From: CAZFDE01 sp964517795
GTDB lineage: Bacteria > Planctomycetota > Phycisphaerae > Sedimentisphaerales > Anaerobacaceae
DNA: 39,602 nucleotides
Assembly: GCA_964517795.1 (NCBI GenBank)
Contig: CAZFDE010000018.1
Coordinates: 1 to 39,602, forward strand
Reading direction: 5' to 3'
Under the pieces are notes generated by a model. It saw only the letters and a program-made list of their open reading frames with translations. It had not been told where the DNA came from and ran no database searches. Positions 25,394-32,414 of the stretch are shown one piece after another; positions within the stretch are counted from its first letter, which is position 1; every line of letters begins with the position of its first letter. The position numbers and the translations under genes are program-made.

Positions 25394-26069
25394 AAAAATA
25401 AATTCTATTGTTATTCCATTTGTTGGCACCTTGAATGACGATGATGTAGCTTCACCTGTGTTTTACATGAATGAGAATCAGGATCTATATTCAGAGTTAG
25501 TCGAAACTCCGGAAATTCAACACCGCAAAGAGATGGCCAGGCATTATCTGCGACATTTACCGGTGCGATTTTTAACACAAAATGGTGAAAAACAAAAAAT
25601 GCTTTTGTATGCTATTTTTGTGACGCGTGATTGGCGTCCTGTCGATGCCACAAATATTCTCGACCTAATCCAAAATGCAGGCAATAGAATTATTTGGGAT
25701 GATGATTGCCAATTTATTGGGGTCGGCAGCCAAAGGATGGTCGAAAAACACATCAGACCTGAAATCGAGCGAACTGTTGTTTATATCAAAGCTTTGAGTA
25801 AAAAACTCCAAGACAAACTTACCTACAGAAGCCGGTGTTTTAATCAGTTCATAGATGATTACAGAAATAGATATGATTTATGGAAAAACTTCCTAAGGGT
25901 TTTTGACACAAGCGATGTATTTCAATTCAAACAAAAAGGATTTTGGGTTGATAAGCGGTTTTTGAAGATCCCTGCTTTAGTTGCAAACTATCAGCAATGG
26001 CTTATTAAAAAGTATGGAGGAGCCATGGATCACATTGTTTCCGAAGCCTTATATTGTTCTGATGAGTAA
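25380..26069 (+). CDS. RusA-like Holliday junction resolvase candidate
   Basis: A protein of 229 residues. WRPVDATNILDLIQNA (85-100) and IIWDDDCQFIG (105-114) match the RusA pattern KPDxDNLxKxxxDAL and DDSQV, the region with the catalytic aspartates. Asp89 and Asp107-109 are present, but the second Asp of the first motif is Thr91, so it may be a variant or inactive. RusA cuts Holliday junctions in phage recombination. The C-terminal 100 residues (aromatic, basic) have no assigned role. The last residues ALYCSDE are encoded by boundary repeat copy 5. GGGGG precedes the ATG. Confidence 0.5.
   Translation: MEKNEKINSIVIPFVGTLNDDDVASPVFYMNENQDLYSELVETPEIQHRKEMARHYLRHLPVRFLTQNGEKQKMLLYAIFVTRDWRPVDATNILDLIQNAGNRIIWDDDCQFIGVGSQRMVEKHIRPEIERTVVYIKALSKKLQDKLTYRSRCFNQFIDDYRNRYDLWKNFLRVFDTSDVFQFKQKGFWVDKRFLKIPALVANYQQWLIKKYGGAMDHIVSEALYCSDE
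26044..26060 (+). repeat. Recurring module-boundary sequence, copy 5
   Basis: AAGCCTTATATTGTTCT, exact. It forms the last coding bases of the RusA-like gene, read as ALYCS followed by DE and a stop. Confidence 0.75.
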
Positions 26070-26094
26070 AAAATGAGTAAGAAAATAGAAAGCG

Positions 26095-26292
26095 ATGGTG
26101 CATATGATGGATGATGCTAATCTCCCAAAGTTGGCATACACAAAAGAAGAGGCAGCGAGAATACTCAACATCCCAACTGGCAGCATAGATTGGCAGCTTC
26201 GCAAGGGTATGATGCCTTACCGCAAAATATCCGGCAAAATCCGGTTCACATTAGATGATTTGAGGGCTTTTGTGGAAAAGTCAAAGGCATAA
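26095..26292 (+). CDS. HTH DNA-binding protein (excisionase/MerR-like)
   Basis: A protein of 65 residues. LAYTKEEAARILNIPTGSID is a helix-turn-helix and KISGKIRFTLDDLRAFVE is the typical wing-containing half of the short HTH_17-type excisionase/regulator family. In an integrative element a protein like this usually acts as excisionase or as a transcription switch. The start is one of several ATGs at 26095, 26104 and 26107; none has a clear Shine-Dalgarno. Confidence 0.8.
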   Translation: MVHMMDDANLPKLAYTKEEAARILNIPTGSIDWQLRKGMMPYRKISGKIRFTLDDLRAFVEKSKA

Positions 26293-26328
26293 ACAAATTA
26301 TATTGAAAATTTTATTGGAGACAAAGTT

Positions 26329-26583
26329 ATGCAAAAGAAAGCTGCTATCCATATCGCAAAAAAACTAATTGGTCAGGTTTGGTGTCGGGCCCCAAAAGAT
26401 TGGATCGTAACCTATCAAGATTTGCCAAATGTTTATTTCTGTATGGTAGGTGATGGTCGCAGAGAATACTTCCAGAATATTGCGGAGTTTAGGAGGATGT
26501 ATCCTGAGGCATTGCTTTTTAAGGATTACAGTTCTTTAAAATTGCCTTCGGATGAATACTTTCGTCACTCCAACGAGGAATAA
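26329..26583 (+). CDS. Small protein, first of a paralogous pair
   Basis: A protein of 84 residues. It resembles the next gene: A..IAKKLIGQVWCRAPKDW here and A..MAREYQGQVWYSKEHEW there, with a following D and aromatic residues in matching positions. GGAG stands before the ATG. I recognise no family and can infer only that the pair arose by duplication and probably shares a role. Confidence 0.7.
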   Translation: MQKKAAIHIAKKLIGQVWCRAPKDWIVTYQDLPNVYFCMVGDGRREYFQNIAEFRRMYPEALLFKDYSSLKLPSDEYFRHSNEE

Positions 26584-26646
26584 GTTTTTCAAAAAAAATG
26601 AAAAAAATGTTGCGCGAAAAGATAAATCTATTTAAGGAGTATAGCA

Positions 26647-26901
26647 ATGGACAAAGAAGTTGCATTCACAATGGCCAGAGAATACCAAGGACAAGTATGG
26701 TATTCGAAAGAACACGAGTGGTTTTATTCGTTTTTGGATAAAGGCTTAGTATGTGTCTCTATAGACAATTGTGGACTTTGCCCACAATATTCGCACGAAT
26801 CCTTTGAAAGGGATTTCACGCAAGTGAAATTAATCGCGGATTTTTGCAAGCGTCATAGACGCATCGAAAAAGCATTTTTAGCGAAATATAAGAACAAATG
26901 A
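26647..26901 (+). CDS. Small protein, second of a paralogous pair
   Basis: A protein of 84 residues that shares the GQVW core with the gene before it. It has a Cys-rich centre (NCGLCPQYS) and a basic tail (CKRHRRIEKAFLAKYKNK). AAGGAG precedes the ATG. Its stop codon overlaps the integrase start by ATGA, so it is coupled to the integrase and may modulate integration or excision. Confidence 0.7.
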   Translation: MDKEVAFTMAREYQGQVWYSKEHEWFYSFLDKGLVCVSIDNCGLCPQYSHESFERDFTQVKLIADFCKRHRRIEKAFLAKYKNK

Positions 26902-27953
26902 CTAATTCAAGTGTCTGGATTACAAAACGAAAGGGCAAAAAAGGCGTCCGGTATATTGTGCGTTGGATAGAGCCATATACATGCAAAAATCGGGGCAAGA
27001 CCTTTAAACGCTTGGAGGACGCTCGAGATTACCAATCAAGGATACGGTATGATTTAAAATCGGAAGATTATCGATTGCCCGTCAAAATCAGTTATGACGA
27101 ATGGATTAACTGGCATCTTGACGACCTTGAGCACTCCCCTGATACTGATTTGGCACCTAAAACCATCGCCGGTCATAAAGAAGCTTTGCTGGCCCTTGCT
27201 GAGGTGTGTAAACCCAAAACGCCACTTGAAATTACACCCAAAATGATCCGGGTATTTCGAAAAATACAATTGGAAAAGGGATATGCGGCCCGAACGATCA
27301 ACAAGCATATTTCGGCCATCAGATCAGCGTTGAGCTATGCTGTAAGGGCAGAAATCATCCCTGTCAACAAGCTTAGGGGGCCACATAGGCTTATGCTGCG
27401 TGAAGAGCGTAAGCCTGTGCGAATCGTTGATGTAAATGAAGTTGCTCAGCTACTCGAAATTACAACGGACTTGCGTTATAAAGCCGCAATCTCATTGGGT
27501 TATTATCATGGATTGCGTCGAAGAGAAATCAGCAATTTGATGTGGGATGATATCGATTTGAATGATTTTTGGCTTGAGGTAAAGGATAGGCCAAAGGCCC
27601 ATACCAAAACAAGGAAAAGTCGAAAAATGGCTTTGCGAAAGGAAACTGGAGAATTACTGAAAAAACTATATATTGAGCGAAATAATGAATACGTTTTTAA
27701 AGAACCCGGCACATTTTATTGGTCATTCGATAAATGGTTTCCCAAAATGGTTAAAAAGGCCAAGCTCAAGCATTTCTCGATTCACGATTTAAGGAAGACC
27801 TGTAATACATTGATGAAGGAAAAAGGGGTATCCGCAGAAGCGGTAATGCAAATCCTTGGTCATTGCACATTTGAAGTGAACCAGCGGCATTATACGGGCA
27901 TATTGACAGAACAACAACGGCGTGCTATAGATTCAATACCATCTGTGGGTTAA
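26898..27953 (+). CDS. int: Tyrosine recombinase (integrase)
   Basis: A protein of 351 residues. The N-terminus (about 1-60) is a basic arm-binding-like part, then a SAM-like core-binding domain (about 65-165). The catalytic domain has Arg207 in HGLRRREI, a Lys in the KTRKSRK hairpin (about 238-243), His296 and Arg299 in IHDLRKT, His322 in LGHCTF and the nucleophile Tyr332 in HYTGI. All catalytic residues are present. It should cut within the 41-bp tRNA repeat. It reads toward attR, 84 bases from it, and overlaps the preceding gene by ATGA. The paired arm repeats lie just beyond its stop. Confidence 0.95.
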   Translation: MTNSSVWITKRKGKKGVRYIVRWIEPYTCKNRGKTFKRLEDARDYQSRIRYDLKSEDYRLPVKISYDEWINWHLDDLEHSPDTDLAPKTIAGHKEALLALAEVCKPKTPLEITPKMIRVFRKIQLEKGYAARTINKHISAIRSALSYAVRAEIIPVNKLRGPHRLMLREERKPVRIVDVNEVAQLLEITTDLRYKAAISLGYYHGLRRREISNLMWDDIDLNDFWLEVKDRPKAHTKTRKSRKMALRKETGELLKKLYIERNNEYVFKEPGTFYWSFDKWFPKMVKKAKLKHFSIHDLRKTCNTLMKEKGVSAEAVMQILGHCTFEVNQRHYTGILTEQQRRAIDSIPSVG

Positions 27954-27965
27954 TTCCTAAATATA

Positions 27966-27990
27966 TCAGCACAATTCACAGCACAATTTT
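27966..27990 (+). repeat. Right pair of 12-bp repeats (putative integrase arm sites)
   Basis: CAGCACAATT starts at 27967 and again at 27979, again 12 bp apart, in the same orientation as the left pair (CAGCACAGTT). They are between the integrase stop and attR. Confidence 0.6.
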
Positions 27991-28000
27991 AATTTTTGAT

Positions 28001-28029
28001 TTGTGAAAAATGTCGTAAAGTATTATAAA
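28001..28029 (+). promoter_or_regulatory. Element-borne promoter for the restored tRNA-Ser
   Basis: TTGTGA (28001-28006) and TATAAA (28024-28029) are 17 bp apart, and the tRNA begins nine bases later. It lies inside the element, so it replaces the host promoter that was left at 17577-17604. Confidence 0.6.
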
Positions 28030-28036
28030 TAAAGGC

Positions 28037-28077
28037 TTGGAGCAGTGGCCGAGCGGCTTAAGGCGGCGGTCTTGAAA
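28037..28077 (+). repeat. attR: right 41-bp direct repeat
   Basis: Identical to 17630-17670. It runs from two bases before the tRNA to the end of the anticodon loop and forms the 5' half of the intact tRNA-Ser. Confidence 0.92.
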
Positions 28078-28123
28078 ACCGCTGTACCGAAAGGTACCGG
28101 GGGTTCGAATCCCTCCTGCTCCG
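28039..28123 (+). tRNA. tRNA-Ser (anticodon UGA), restored at attR
   Basis: An 85-base class II tRNA: acceptor GGAGCAG pairs with CTGCTCC, the anticodon loop CTTGAAA gives UGA, a long variable arm TACCGAAAGGTA is present, and the T-arm contains GGTTCGAATCC. CCA is not encoded. The 5' half belongs to the mobile element and the 3' half to the chromosome. Confidence 0.97.
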
Positions 28124-28152
28124 GTTTTCGCTACGCGGCGAATAATAGATCG

Positions 28153-30006
28153 CTATTTGTTTCGTGCGGAACGGCGGCGGTCGGTTTCCCTGAGCAGGCG
28201 TTTTCGGATCCGGATGGTATTGGGACAGATTTCCACCAGTTCATCTTCCTGGATATATTCCAGAGCCGCCTCGAGCGACATTTTTCGGGCGGTTCTCACC
28301 CGGGCGGCCTCGTCCTTGCCGGCCGCACGGATATTGGTCAATTGCTTGGCCTTGACCACGTTGACGGGGATATCGTTTTCCTTACAGTGTTCGCCGACGA
28401 CCTGGCCTTCATAGACCATTTCGCCCGGCTCAACGAAGAAAACGCCCCGATCATAGAGCCCATCCAATGCGTAAGCCGTTACCGTGCCGGTATCGGTGGC
28501 GATCATCACGCCTGCCTTTCGCCGCGGGATACTGCCGCGCATCGGCTCGTATTTTTCGAAAGTATGGTGCATAATCGCGCGGCCCTGGGTCGCGTTGAGC
28601 ATCCGGGCGTGCAGGCCGAACAGACCCCGCGAGGGAATCATAAATTCCATATGGATATAATCGTTGGTGCCGCTTTTCGGGCTGATCTTGACGACATCGC
28701 TGCGCCGGTCGCCCAGCAGACTCATCACGGCGTTCTGACAGTCGATCGGGCAATCTACCGCCAGCAGTTCGATCGGCTCGTGGCGAATCCCGTCGAGGAT
28801 ACGCAGAATGATATTGGGTTTGCCGACGCAGACCTCGTATCCCTCTCTTCGCATATTCTCCAACAGAATGCCCAGATGCAGCAATCCGCGGCCGGCAACG
28901 GTAAATTCTTCGGTCGTCTGGCCCGGCTCGACGCGAAGCGCGACGTTGTGCTGCAATTCTTTTTCGAGCCGGTTACCGATCTGTCGGCTGGTCACATATT
29001 TGCCGTCCCTGCCGGCAAACGGACCGTTATTGACGCGGAAGGTCATGCTCATCGTCGGCTCATCAATCGCGGTTGCGGCCAGCATCGAGGGTTTATCCGC
29101 ACAGGCGATGGTGTCGCCGATCTCGATCGGATCGAGACCCGAAATCGCACAAATGTCACCGGCCCGGGCAACCGGTATGCGTTTGCGGCCGAGGCCGTGG
29201 AACTGGTGGATATGGGCGACTTTTTGCTGGGTGTGCAGGCCCTGACGGTCGATGACCGTTACTTTCTGACCTTCGGCCACTTCGCCGGCAAAAACCCTGC
29301 CGATTGCGATGCGGCCGACATAATCGGAGTATTCCTGATTAGTCACCAGAATCTGCAGCGGCGCATCGGGTTTGACCTGCGGCGGCGGGACATGCCGGAT
29401 GATCGTATCATAAATGATCTGCATATGATCGGTTTTCTGGTGAATGTCACCGGTGGCCCAGCCTTCCTTGGCGGAGGCGTAAATCAACGGGAAATCGAGG
29501 AATGCATCTTCGGCGCCGAGATGAACCAATAGATCGAACACCTCATTGACCACATCGTCCGGCCGGCTGTTCGGGCGGTCAATTTTATTGACGACCACAA
29601 TCGGCTTAAGCCGATGCTCGAGGGATTTGGTCAGGACAAACCGGGTCTGGGGCATCGGCCCTTCGAACGCATCGACCAGCAGCAGCACGCCGTCGGCCAT
29701 CTTCAGGACCCGTTCGACCTCGCCGCCGAAATCGGCGTGGCCGGGTGTGTCGATGATATTGATCTTGTACTCGTCGCCCTCGGCGTCGGTATATTCGATA
29801 CAGCAGTTTTTACTGAGGATCGTAATTCCGCGTTCGCGTTCGAGCTGGTTGGAGTCCATAATCAGCCCGTGTTTGCCGGAAACCAGTTTGTCCAGTTCTT
29901 CCTGGCGGAACATGCCCGACTGGTACAAAAGCTGGTCCACCAGCGTCGTTTTGCCGTGGTCCACATGGGCGATAATCGCTACATTTCGAATATAATCACA
30001 GTACAT
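28153..30006 (-). CDS. typA: Translational GTPase TypA/BipA
   Basis: A protein of 617 residues, the usual length. G1 is AHVDHGKTTL, then RERGITI, the G3 motif DTPGHADFGGEVER, and the G4 motif NKID. The elongation-factor domain II and V-like parts follow, and the BipA-specific C-terminal part is present. BipA binds the ribosome under stress and aids 50S assembly. It converges on the restored tRNA-Ser with a short gap. A promoter is visible at 30097-30124. Confidence 0.95.
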   Translation of the reverse strand: MYCDYIRNVAIIAHVDHGKTTLVDQLLYQSGMFRQEELDKLVSGKHGLIMDSNQLERERGITILSKNCCIEYTDAEGDEYKINIIDTPGHADFGGEVERVLKMADGVLLLVDAFEGPMPQTRFVLTKSLEHRLKPIVVVNKIDRPNSRPDDVVNEVFDLLVHLGAEDAFLDFPLIYASAKEGWATGDIHQKTDHMQIIYDTIIRHVPPPQVKPDAPLQILVTNQEYSDYVGRIAIGRVFAGEVAEGQKVTVIDRQGLHTQQKVAHIHQFHGLGRKRIPVARAGDICAISGLDPIEIGDTIACADKPSMLAATAIDEPTMSMTFRVNNGPFAGRDGKYVTSRQIGNRLEKELQHNVALRVEPGQTTEEFTVAGRGLLHLGILLENMRREGYEVCVGKPNIILRILDGIRHEPIELLAVDCPIDCQNAVMSLLGDRRSDVVKISPKSGTNDYIHMEFMIPSRGLFGLHARMLNATQGRAIMHHTFEKYEPMRGSIPRRKAGVMIATDTGTVTAYALDGLYDRGVFFVEPGEMVYEGQVVGEHCKENDIPVNVVKAKQLTNIRAAGKDEAARVRTARKMSLEAALEYIQEDELVEICPNTIRIRKRLLRETDRRRSARNK

Positions 30007-30096
30007 ACCGTTTTCCCAAATATGCGTTATTTAGAGCATTAGACACTCTTATTCTGTTTCAAGGGTTGTTCGTTATTTCATGGATGGAAGGCGGAT

Positions 30097-30124
30097 ACTG
30101 TAGCGTATCTATTATATATGTCAA
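30097..30124 (-). promoter_or_regulatory. Putative typA promoter
   Basis: On the minus strand TTGACA (30119-30124) and TACAGT (30097-30102) are 16 bp apart, giving an RNA leader of about 80 bases before the typA ATG at 30006. Confidence 0.5.
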
Positions 30125-30202
30125 TAGAAAAAGCACTGCGGGTTCAATAAGCGAAGCGGGTGGTCGGATTGCAGGCTGTTTGATGACCCTATAAATGCGG
30201 AA

Positions 30203-30311
30203 AAAATCCCGATCTGTAATTTGGCCGGGGGGATTTTATTTTCTATATTTTGATTGGATAAACAGACCCGCGTCCGAAGCAGACTAAGCGTTTATTTTCG
30301 GACGCTGCGGG
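30203..30311. terminator. Two successive hairpins upstream of the pilin gene
   Basis: AAAATCCC (30203-30210) pairs with GGGATTTT (30230-30237). CCCGCGTCCGAA (30267-30278) pairs with TTCGGACGCTGCGGG (30297-30311), with a two-base bulge, followed by ATTTT. They could end transcription or be part of the leader of the pilus operon. I see no other gene between 30007 and 30503. Confidence 0.4.
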
Positions 30312-30503
30312 ATTTTGACAAGTGCATAGGGTTTAACGGTTTGAAACACGCGTTCACACACCATATTTTTTTGAGTACGAACCGAGAAAAGCCCAATCAA
30401 TTGAATTAAGTCGGCCCGATAAGGGGTCGATAGTATCAAGCGGAGGCGGCACAAGCCGTCTGAACAGAAGTGCAATTAAAATCTTTTATTGAGGAGCAGG
30501 AAA

Positions 30504-30998
30504 ATGAAAGCAAGAAAAGGGTTTACATTGGTCGAAATTCTGATCGTGGTTGTGATCCTGGGCATCCTGGCGGCGATTGTGATTCCGCAATTCACCAGCG
30601 CCAGCACCGAAGCCAAGGAATCCTCCCTGGTCAGCAATCTGCAGGCCGTCCGCTCGCAGATCCAGCTTTACAAAATCCAGCACCTGGATAACTGGCCGGT
30701 CGATAGCGGTGCTACGGGTGCCGATTTTATCGCCCAGTTGACCGAAAAAACCAATCAGGCCAGAACACTCGAAAGTGCCGGTGCCACAGGCCGTCTGTAC
30801 GGACCGTATATGCAGAGTCTGCCGGAAAATCCGTTCAGTACTCGTGATGCCTCGACGGAGCTGGTTCGTGTTGATGGCGCTGCAGCCGGTGCGGATACCC
30901 ATCATTGGCGGTTCGATACCTCCACGGGTCTTTTCCAGGCTGACGATGCCGGTACCAATGAGTTGGTCGATCCTGCCAAAGCCCATGTCGATTTCTAA
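30504..30998 (+). CDS. Major pseudopilin/type IV pilin (GspG-like)
   Basis: A protein of 164 residues. The class III signal MKARKG is cut before FTLVE by a prepilin peptidase, then comes the hydrophobic N-terminal helix ILIVVVILGILAAIVIPQF. The rest is a GspG-like globular part with GPYMQSLPENPF, a pattern typical of the calcium-loop region of major pseudopilins. The start follows GAGGAGC; an upstream in-frame TTG at 30489 lacks this site. A terminator follows directly, so this gene is expressed as a separate, presumably abundant, transcript ahead of the rest of the cluster. Confidence 0.9.
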   Translation: MKARKGFTLVEILIVVVILGILAAIVIPQFTSASTEAKESSLVSNLQAVRSQIQLYKIQHLDNWPVDSGATGADFIAQLTEKTNQARTLESAGATGRLYGPYMQSLPENPFSTRDASTELVRVDGAAAGADTHHWRFDTSTGLFQADDAGTNELVDPAKAHVDF

Positions 30999-31042
30999 TC
31001 TGACGGGCTGACGAGACAGGTACCCGAAACATGAAAAACAGG

Positions 31043-31087
31043 GCCGGCTGTGCTGAGAGCGAATGCTTGAAGCCAGCCGGCTTTTTT
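31043..31087 (+). terminator. Rho-independent terminator after the pilin
   Basis: GCCGGCTG (31043-31050) and CAGCCGGC (31074-31081) form an eight-base GC-rich stem followed by six Ts. Confidence 0.85.
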
Positions 31088-31104
31088 ATGTCATGATATT
31101 ATAA

Positions 31105-31300
31105 AATCCGAATTTCGAATATCGAAGCACGAAACAAATTCAAAATTTAAAATCAAAATGCTTAAAACGCTATTTGTGTCATTCCCGTGAAAACGGGAAT
31201 CCAGAAAAAAGGCATCTGGATACCCGCCTGCGCGGGTATGACAAGAAGGGTGTTTCGGATTTCGGCATTCGTGCTTCGGATTTTATGCATGTTATTGGAC
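31105..31300. repeat. Dispersed repeats, including an inverted dRS3-like pair
   Basis: GTC-ATTCCC-N8-GGGAAT-CCAG (31178-31204) and its opposite-facing relative CTGG-ATACCC-N8-GGGTAT-GAC (31216-31242) are each palindromic and together form a 27-bp inverted repeat. In the second, ATTCCC/GGGAAT has become ATACCC/GGGTAT with both arms changed. They are flanked by low-complexity stretches of the CGAATATCGAAGCACGAA and TTTCGGCATTCGTGCTTCGG type, which are inverted copies of one another. The stretch from 31088 to 31357 holds no gene. Confidence 0.75.
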
Positions 31301-31357
31301 GTTGAGCGGTCATTAGAAAATGACGATGAATGGGATATGTTCTGTGTAGAGAAAAAG

Positions 31358-31777
31358 ATGGTTCGGTATCGGGGATTTTCATTAGCCGAAGCGCTGTTAG
31401 CGACGGTGATCCTTGCGGTGGCGTCGGCCGCGGTTTTAGGGCCGTTTGTGGCCGGCACTGCGACCCAAAGCGAGGGTGTTCACCGGACACTGGCGGCCGC
31501 GCTGGCAGGCGATCTGATGGAAAAAGTCGTCAATACGCCGTTTGACGATATCATCGCCAATTTTAATTACACCGAGACCGAAGGGCAGGTGAAAGATGTC
31601 GAAGGGAACATTTTCACCGATCCGATGTATGCGAAATTCAGCCGTCAGGTCAGTTGTCAATATGTGTATCTGGCGGGTCAGGACACCGGTGTCAGCGCGA
31701 ATTTTATCCTGGCGACGGTGACGGTGTCGTATGACGGCGGCGAGATGGCCCGAATCCAGCGGTTAATCAGTCAATAA
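31358..31777 (+). CDS. Minor pseudopilin (GspI/PilV-like)
   Basis: A protein of 139 residues from the chosen ATG. The N-terminus MVRYRG is a class III leader, cut before FSLAEALLATVILAV; Glu5 of the mature protein is present. The rest has a Cys and Thr/Tyr-rich pilin-like part with no further assignment. The open frame extends far upstream through repeat sequence (31187), which I reject. It is followed after four bases by the next pseudopilin. Confidence 0.75.
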   Translation: MVRYRGFSLAEALLATVILAVASAAVLGPFVAGTATQSEGVHRTLAAALAGDLMEKVVNTPFDDIIANFNYTETEGQVKDVEGNIFTDPMYAKFSRQVSCQYVYLAGQDTGVSANFILATVTVSYDGGEMARIQRLISQ

Positions 31778-31781
31778 TGCA

Positions 31782-32414
31782 ATGATCAAACGAACCCGTC
31801 CAATTCGAAACAGTGGTTTTACACTGGCCGAGCTGCTGGTCGCGTTGATGGTTACCAGCATTATCACCACCGCGGTCGTCACCCTCTCGTATGCCATGGG
31901 ACAGGTCAGCGCGCAGAGCCGCGAGAATACCCAGGCCCAGGCGCGGCTGCGATACACGCGATTGAAACTGGCCGACTTGATCGGTCACGCCCGGCTGATC
32001 TGTGCCCAGGTTGGCGACGATGTGGCGATCTGGCGGGGCGATGATAACAGTGACAATCAGATCCAGATCGATGAATTGGTCTATCTCGAACGCGGGGCTT
32101 CGCAGGATTATCTCAAACTGCTGTCGTTTTCGTCGGGCCTGACCGGTGGATTGGATATGGACGATATTCGCGGATCCGGTTTTAAGTCACTGCTGATCAG
32201 CTCGACCGATGAGACAGAAATTACTCTTTTGGATGATTGCAATAACGTAACGTATATTTTCGATGTTCCGCCGCCGGACGCGAAACTGCTGTGTGTGCGG
32301 TTTGGGATGGACGAGAACGGCGAGCAAAGGCAATATGAGATGACCGGTGTGCTGCGCGGACAGGCCGGTCATTTACTGGACAGTTCGGATGATCTGGTGA
32401 GCGATGATGATTAG
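31782..32414 (+). CDS. Minor pseudopilin (GspJ/PilW-like)
   Basis: A protein of 210 residues. The leader MIKRTRPIRNSG is cut before FTLAELLVALMVTSI. The middle has a Lys/Asp-rich region (VYLERGASQDYLKLLS) and the end a Cys and RFGMDENGEQRQYEMTGVLRG. GspJ and PilW are minor pseudopilins at the fibre tip; length and position after a GspI-like gene and before a GspK-like gene fit this. It overlaps the next gene by 11 bases. Confidence 0.75.
   Translation: MIKRTRPIRNSGFTLAELLVALMVTSIITTAVVTLSYAMGQVSAQSRENTQAQARLRYTRLKLADLIGHARLICAQVGDDVAIWRGDDNSDNQIQIDELVYLERGASQDYLKLLSFSSGLTGGLDMDDIRGSGFKSLLISSTDETEITLLDDCNNVTYIFDVPPPDAKLLCVRFGMDENGEQRQYEMTGVLRGQAGHLLDSSDDLVSDDD

Larger units (their letters stand above)
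17671..28077. mobile_element. Integrative element in tRNA-Ser(UGA), about 10.4 kb
   Basis: The boundaries are the 41-bp direct repeats. A tyrosine integrase gene lies next to the right end, reading toward attR. The content is AT-rich compared with both flanks and includes recombinases, a DNA polymerase fragment protein, a RusA-like protein, HTH proteins, an HD protein and secreted cargo. No capsid, tail, terminase, relaxase or conjugation gene is visible, so it is neither a complete phage nor a self-transmissible ICE on this evidence. A satellite or mobilisable island is a reasonable inference. Confidence 0.9.

Noticed and set aside
17971..26060. CRISPR array
   Set aside because: The 17-bp copies are irregularly spaced by 1 kb or more and separated by genes; no cas gene is present.
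17671..28077. Complete prophage or ICE
   Set aside because: No structural, packaging, lysis, relaxase or conjugation gene was found in any frame.
28045..29532. 495-codon plus-strand frame over typA
   Set aside because: It begins inside tRNA-Ser and is antisense to typA, whose motifs are complete. High-GC codon usage keeps the opposite frame open.
31187..31357. Upstream part of the GspI-like open frame
   Set aside because: It translates dispersed palindromic repeats; a class III leader must be short and precede GF directly.
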